32,290 nt of DNA from Nitrospinota bacterium (GTDB lineage: Bacteria > Nitrospinota_A > UBA7883 > JACRGQ01). Shown here piece by piece: positions 28,812 to 32,290 of this stretch. Within the stretch, counting starts at the first letter, position 1; every line of letters starts with the position of its first letter. The stretch spans positions 1 through 32,290 of the forward strand of contig JACRGQ010000056.1 in the NCBI GenBank assembly GCA_016217735.1. Reading direction: 5' to 3'. Position numbers and translations under genes: made by a program. The notes beneath the pieces were generated by a model, which was given only the letters and a program-made list of their open reading frames with translations, searched no databases and had not been told where the DNA came from.

Positions 28812-29948
28812 ATGACCTTCAGGCGCATAAAACCGATTGTCGTAAAAGAATTCCGGCAGGTGCGGCGCGATTGGGTATCGCTCATGCTCCTCATCCTGCT
28901 TCCCGCCTTTCTCATGTTGATGGTGGGGAAGGCGCTCAACTTCGACGTGAAGAGCGTCCGGCTGGCGGTGTTCGACCAGGACAAAAGCAGCCAAAGCCGC
29001 GCGTTTATCCGCGCGTTCACCAATTCCGGCTACTTCACCATCGCCGCGGACGTGACCAGCTACCGCGACATTGAAACAAGCATCGAAAGCGGCCGGGCGC
29101 TCGCCGCGCTGGTGATTCCCGCCGATTTCGCCAAACGGCTGGACCGCGGCGAAGACGCGCCGGTGCAAGTGCTGATGGACGGCTCGAACAACAACACCGC
29201 CACCACCGCGCTGGGCTACATGAACACCATCATCCAAACTTACTCCGCGAACCTGCGCGCCGAGTTCATGACCCGCCGCGGCCAGCGGTTCGATCCCCCC
29301 ATCGAGCTGCGCCCGAAGGTCTGGTACAACCCCAATCTCTCCAGCACCAAATTTCTCGTTCCCGGCTTCATCGGCTTCATCCTGATGATGAGCTCGGTCA
29401 TTTCCACGGCGCTTTCCATCGTGCGCGAAAAAGAGAGCGGTACGATGGAGCAGCTCGCCGTTTCGCCGCTGGGGACGGCGGAGATCGTCATCGGCAAAAC
29501 GCTTCCCTATTTCATCATATCGCTGGTCAGTTCCGCGTTTGTGCTCGGCATCGCCTTTGTGTTTTTCGATCTGGCGGTGCGCGGGGCGATTGTCTGGCTC
29601 TATCTGGGCATCGTGGTCTTCCTGTTCGCGGCGTTGGGGCAGGGGCTCCTGATCTCCGCCATCGCCGAGAAACAGCAGATCGCCTTCATGATGGCGGTTC
29701 TGTCGTCCATCCTCCCCACGTTTCTTTTGTCCGGGCTCGTCTTCCCCATCCGGAGCATGCCGTGGCTGCTGCAAATCCTCTCCAACGTGACGCCGGTGAA
29801 ATTTTTTCTCATCATCATCCGCGGCGTGATGCTCAAGGGGGTGGGGCCGGATGTCTTTTGGCGCGAACTGCTCTATATGCTGCTGTTCGCGGCGGTCACG
29901 CTGGCGCTTGCGGCCCACATCATGCTGCGAAAACGGAGGGCCGCATGA
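28812..29948 (+). CDS. ABC-2 type permease (YbhS-like)
   Basis: A 378-residue inner-membrane permease. One N-terminal transmembrane helix (VSLMLLILLPAFLMLMVGKAL) is followed by a large periplasmic domain (about residues 45-170, including SSQSRAFIRAFTNSGYF and IPADFAKRLDRGE) and five or so C-terminal helices. The ABC-2 signature region is IVREKESGTMEQLAVSPLGTAEIVIGKTLPY. Its sister permease starts inside its stop codon, so the two form a heterodimeric pore. The substrate may be drugs or ions by analogy with Ybh transporters. Confidence 0.9.
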   Translation: MTFRRIKPIVVKEFRQVRRDWVSLMLLILLPAFLMLMVGKALNFDVKSVRLAVFDQDKSSQSRAFIRAFTNSGYFTIAADVTSYRDIETSIESGRALAALVIPADFAKRLDRGEDAPVQVLMDGSNNNTATTALGYMNTIIQTYSANLRAEFMTRRGQRFDPPIELRPKVWYNPNLSSTKFLVPGFIGFILMMSSVISTALSIVREKESGTMEQLAVSPLGTAEIVIGKTLPYFIISLVSSAFVLGIAFVFFDLAVRGAIVWLYLGIVVFLFAALGQGLLISAIAEKQQIAFMMAVLSSILPTFLLSGLVFPIRSMPWLLQILSNVTPVKFFLIIIRGVMLKGVGPDVFWRELLYMLLFAAVTLALAAHIMLRKRRAA

Positions 29949-31072
29949 ATACCGTGCTGCTGATAGTGATGAAAGAGCTGCGCCAGATTTTCCGCGACAA
30001 GCGGCTGCGCTTCATGGCCATCGCCGCGCCGGTCATCCAGCTTACGGTGCTGGGCTACGCCGCCGTCACCGACGTTAAGCACGTGCCGCTGGTGGTGTGC
30101 GATTACGACCGGACCAGCATCAGCCGGGGTTTGGCGGACCGCTTCCTCAACTCCGGTTATTTCGAGCTGGCCGGAACCGTGGATACGGCGGACGGCGTGG
30201 ACGAATACATCGAGCACGGCCGCGCCGCGCTGGCGCTGGTGATACCCGCCGATTTCAGCGCCGACGTGCTGGGGCGGCATACCGCGCAATTGCAGGTGCT
30301 GGCCGACGGCACCGACGGCAACTCCGCGAACATCGCGCTGGCGTATGCCTCGATGATCGTGAACAGCTATTCGCAGTATCTGCTGCAGGACATGCTGGAC
30401 AAAAATCCCCAGGCCGATCTGCCGCCGCGCATCGCGCCGGAAATCCGGGTGTGGCACAACGCGTCGCTGCAAAGCCGCAACTATATGGTGCCGGGGGTGC
30501 TGGCCTTCGTCCTCATGCTCATCACCATGTCGATGACCTCCATGGCCATCGTGCGCGAACGGGAGATCGGCACGATGGAACAGCTTCTCGTCACCCCGAT
30601 ACGCCCGTGGCAGCTCCTCTTCGGCAAGCTGATCCCGTACGTCTTCATCGGCATGATCGACGTGACGCTGGTGCTGCTGGTGGCGGTCTTCTGGTTTAAC
30701 GTGCCGTTGCGCGGCTCGGTGGGGCTGCTCTACCTTTGCAGCGGGCTGTTCGTTCTCACCATGCTGGGGTTGGGCCTTTTCGTCAGCACGGTCGCCCGCA
30801 CGCAGCAGCAGGCGCTCATGATCGCGCAGTTCGCCTTCTTCATTCCGTTCATGTACTTTTCCGGCTTCGTCTTCCCCATCGAGAACATGCCGGTGGTCAT
30901 CCAGAAAATCACCTATCTGGTGCCGCTCCGCTATTTCATGGAGATCATCCGGGGGATTTTCCTGAAGGGGGTGGGGATGGATGTGCTCTGGCCGCAGATG
31001 CTGGCGCTGGTGGCCATCGGGGTGTCGGTCTTCTCGCTGGCGGTGCTCCGCTTCCGCCGCACCATCGAATAA
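29945..31072 (+). CDS. ABC-2 type permease (YbhR-like)
   Basis: A 375-residue permease paralogous to the upstream one: an N-terminal helix after KELRQIFRDKRLRFMAIAAP, a periplasmic domain with DYDRTSISRGLADRFLNSGYFELAG and IPADFSADVLG, the coupling segment IVREREIGTMEQLLVTPIRPWQLLFGKLIPY, then a multi-helix C-terminal half. ATG 29945 overlaps the previous stop by 4 bases; an open frame running upstream to 29762 is out of family and spurious. It closes the efflux operon. Confidence 0.9.
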   Translation: MNTVLLIVMKELRQIFRDKRLRFMAIAAPVIQLTVLGYAAVTDVKHVPLVVCDYDRTSISRGLADRFLNSGYFELAGTVDTADGVDEYIEHGRAALALVIPADFSADVLGRHTAQLQVLADGTDGNSANIALAYASMIVNSYSQYLLQDMLDKNPQADLPPRIAPEIRVWHNASLQSRNYMVPGVLAFVLMLITMSMTSMAIVREREIGTMEQLLVTPIRPWQLLFGKLIPYVFIGMIDVTLVLLVAVFWFNVPLRGSVGLLYLCSGLFVLTMLGLGLFVSTVARTQQQALMIAQFAFFIPFMYFSGFVFPIENMPVVIQKITYLVPLRYFMEIIRGIFLKGVGMDVLWPQMLALVAIGVSVFSLAVLRFRRTIE

Positions 31073-31112
31073 CCCGCTTTAACCCGTCCGCCATATCGCC
31101 TACAATCGGCGG

Positions 31113-31802
31113 ATGCCAAACGCACACAACGCAAAAAAACTGACGGCGGTGTATGACCGCCTGTATGCGCATTACGGCCCGCAGCACTGGTGGCCGGGCG
31201 ACACCGACGTTGAGGTGATAACCGGCGCCATCCTCACGCAGAACACCTCGTGGGGAAACGTGGCGAAGGCCATCGCCAACCTCAAGGTGGAAACGGCGTT
31301 GGAAATGGAACCGCTTCTCGCCATTCCGGAGGAACGGCTGGCGGAACTGATACGCCCCAGCGGCTACTTCAGGCAAAAGGCGGCGCGGCTGCGGGGGTTC
31401 TTCATCTGGCTCGGCTCGCTCAACGGCGGCGATTGGCGCGCGTGGCTGAAAAAAACGCCGCTTAACGAAGCGCGCGCCGCCTTGCTGAAGGTGCACGGCA
31501 TCGGGCCGGAGACCGCCGACTCCATACTCCTCTACGGCGCGGCCCGGAAAACGTTCGTCATCGACAAGTACACGCTCCGCTTCGGCGCGCGCTACGGCCT
31601 CTATGGGGAGAAAACGAAGTACGACGGGGCGCGGCGTTTTTTCATGGACCATCTCCCGCAAAGCGCGAAGCTCTACAACGAATACCACGCGCTCATCGTC
31701 CGCCTCGGCGCCACCGTCTGCAAATCGAAGCCGCTCTGCGCCGCCTGCCCCCTCAACCAAACCTGCCGCGCGGGAAAAAGAAGCACGAAATCCCCGGCAT
31801 AA
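31113..31802 (+). CDS. HhH-GPD DNA glycosylase with [4Fe-4S] motif, monofunctional type
   Basis: A 229-residue endonuclease III superfamily protein: GAILTQNTSWGNVAKAI, the helix-hairpin-helix LLKVHGIGPETADSILL, the catalytic-Asp strand FVIDKYTLRF, and a C-terminal C-x5-C-x2-C-x5-C cluster motif (CKSKPLC..C.....C). EndoIII has a lysine in GVGRKTA that gives lyase activity; the equivalent here is GIGPETA, without lysine, while the Asp is kept. That argues for a monofunctional base-excision glycosylase, perhaps alkylation-specific like MagIII (inference). It is preceded by a small CCGCC/GGCGG inverted repeat (31088-31112) that touches the ATG. Confidence 0.87.
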   Translation: MPNAHNAKKLTAVYDRLYAHYGPQHWWPGDTDVEVITGAILTQNTSWGNVAKAIANLKVETALEMEPLLAIPEERLAELIRPSGYFRQKAARLRGFFIWLGSLNGGDWRAWLKKTPLNEARAALLKVHGIGPETADSILLYGAARKTFVIDKYTLRFGARYGLYGEKTKYDGARRFFMDHLPQSAKLYNEYHALIVRLGATVCKSKPLCAACPLNQTCRAGKRSTKSPA

Positions 31803-31809
31803 AACAAAC

Positions 31810-32289
31810 CTAAAAATTTCCCTGGCGGCGTTCGCGGAGATGCTTGAAGCGTTTCATCCGGAAGGTCTCCTCGCGGGCCTGTTCTTCCAGGCTGAAGCGG
31901 ATGACGGCGGCATCGCGCGCCAGTTCCGGCGCCACGCGCATCTCCAGGGCGTTCACGCGGCGGCTGGTGGCTTTGACCGCGCCGCCGATGTTCGTCAGGT
32001 GGTTTTCCGCCACGGCGCTTTCGATCAGCGCGCCGATGGTATCTTCAAAGCGCGCGGCGGTTTCGTCCACCACCGGGCTGCGGTGGCCGGGGGCGCTGCC
32101 GCGGCCGAAATGACCCCGGCGCAGCGGCGGAAAACCGATGGAGGGAATCTTCACCCCCCAGACGTTGCGGAGTGAGGCGGTCAACGGGATATCGCGCCCC
32201 GCCGCCAGCGCCGCCGTCACCAGCCCCCGGTGCGGCTCTATCGAGCGGGCGAGCAGCAGGCTCTTTCCCGCGAGCCGCAGCATGTCGCC
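31810..32289 (-). CDS. V/A-type ATP synthase subunit D, 3' part (N-terminus beyond window)
   Basis: The leftward frame is open to the right edge; at least 159 residues are in view. The C-terminal part TSRRVNALEMRVAPELARDAAVIRFSLEEQAREETFRMKRFKHLRE matches the conserved helix of subunit D, the central-stalk rotor shaft. The central ASLRNVWGVKIPSIGF matches the segment between its two long helices. The ATG at 32283 is inside the gene, not the start: full-length subunits are about 200 residues and the first helix is missing. The gene converges on the glycosylase with a 7-base gap. The rest of a V-type operon is expected to the right. Confidence 0.82.
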   Translation of the reverse strand, partial: GDMLRLAGKSLLLARSIEPHRGLVTAALAAGRDIPLTASLRNVWGVKIPSIGFPPLRRGHFGRGSAPGHRSPVVDETAARFEDTIGALIESAVAENHLTNIGGAVKATSRRVNALEMRVAPELARDAAVIRFSLEEQAREETFRMKRFKHLRERRQGNF

Positions 32290-32290
32290 C

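Noticed and set aside
27764-29023. 419-residue leftward frame opposite ATPase 2 and the first permease
   Set aside because: It is a shadow of two genes with clear ABC motifs and has no recognisable domain of its own.
1-32290. tRNA, rRNA, riboswitch or CRISPR features
   Set aside because: No cloverleaf with a CCA end, no rRNA conserved blocks, no cobalamin- or nickel-riboswitch-like leader upstream of cbiQ, and no regularly spaced repeats were found by reading.

Overview
The window appears to be chromosomal DNA of a Gram-negative bacterium: it encodes a TolC-type outer-membrane channel, a predicted lipoprotein adaptor, sigma-54 regulation and a V/A-type ATPase subunit. A lone squalene-synthase-like gene, NikR with CbiQO, an A-type Fe-S carrier and a stand-alone MetH-activation-like protein would fit a deltaproteobacterium- or Nitrospinota-like host, but the sequence alone does not settle the taxonomy.

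Region 1 (about 1-10.9 kb) is by eye more AT-rich than the right half and starts at a transposase remnant. It looks like an undescribed small-molecule biosynthetic locus. A solo PPDK-type ATP-grasp gene reads leftward. Divergent from it is a tightly coupled nine-gene operon: AMP-forming acyl ligase, HemN/HemW-like radical SAM enzyme, NodU/CmcH-type O-carbamoyltransferase, acyl carrier protein, solo phosphohistidine (PEP-utiliser mobile) domain, an unrecognised 346-residue protein, a DUF362-2[4Fe-4S] protein, and both subunits of an aminodeoxychorismate-type synthase (PIKGT lysine present). I infer that a 4-amino-4-deoxychorismate or p-aminobenzoate unit is made and activated, possibly on the carrier protein, and then tailored by radical, phosphotransfer or ligation, and carbamoylation chemistry. 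The split PEP-utiliser is its oddest feature.

Region 2 (11-17 kb) holds small unrelated genes: a SnoaL-like protein, DUF2461, an A-type Fe-S carrier with a Gly/His-rich insert, a MetH-activation-like protein, an SDR-TetR pair with two matching TGACC-N3-GGTCA operators, and an NmrA-like reductase divergent from an HxlR regulator. Degenerate pieces of the MetH-activation and NmrA genes flank the SDR-TetR pair, so this area has undergone duplication and decay.

Region 3 (17-22.2 kb) has nikR-cbiQ-cbiO (nickel/cobalt ECF transport without a local S component), a squalene-synthase-like gene, and two tiny Cys-rich proteins shorter than normal gene-calling cut-offs. The tiny genes sit behind a near-consensus sigma-54 promoter and divergent from a sigma-54 enhancer-binding protein with no receiver domain. 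Inverted and direct repeats lie where an upstream activating sequence would be. This is the second most interesting system.

Region 4 (22.2-32.3 kb) holds an iron-type alcohol dehydrogenase, a complete CecR/YbhGFSR-like tripartite ABC efflux operon (TetR, adaptor, ATPase 1, TolC, ATPase 2, two permeases), a monofunctional-looking HhH-GPD DNA glycosylase, and the 3' part of a V-type ATPase subunit D gene running off the right edge. Three unlike palindromic intergenic elements lie between these genes. No rRNA, tRNA or CRISPR array was seen.
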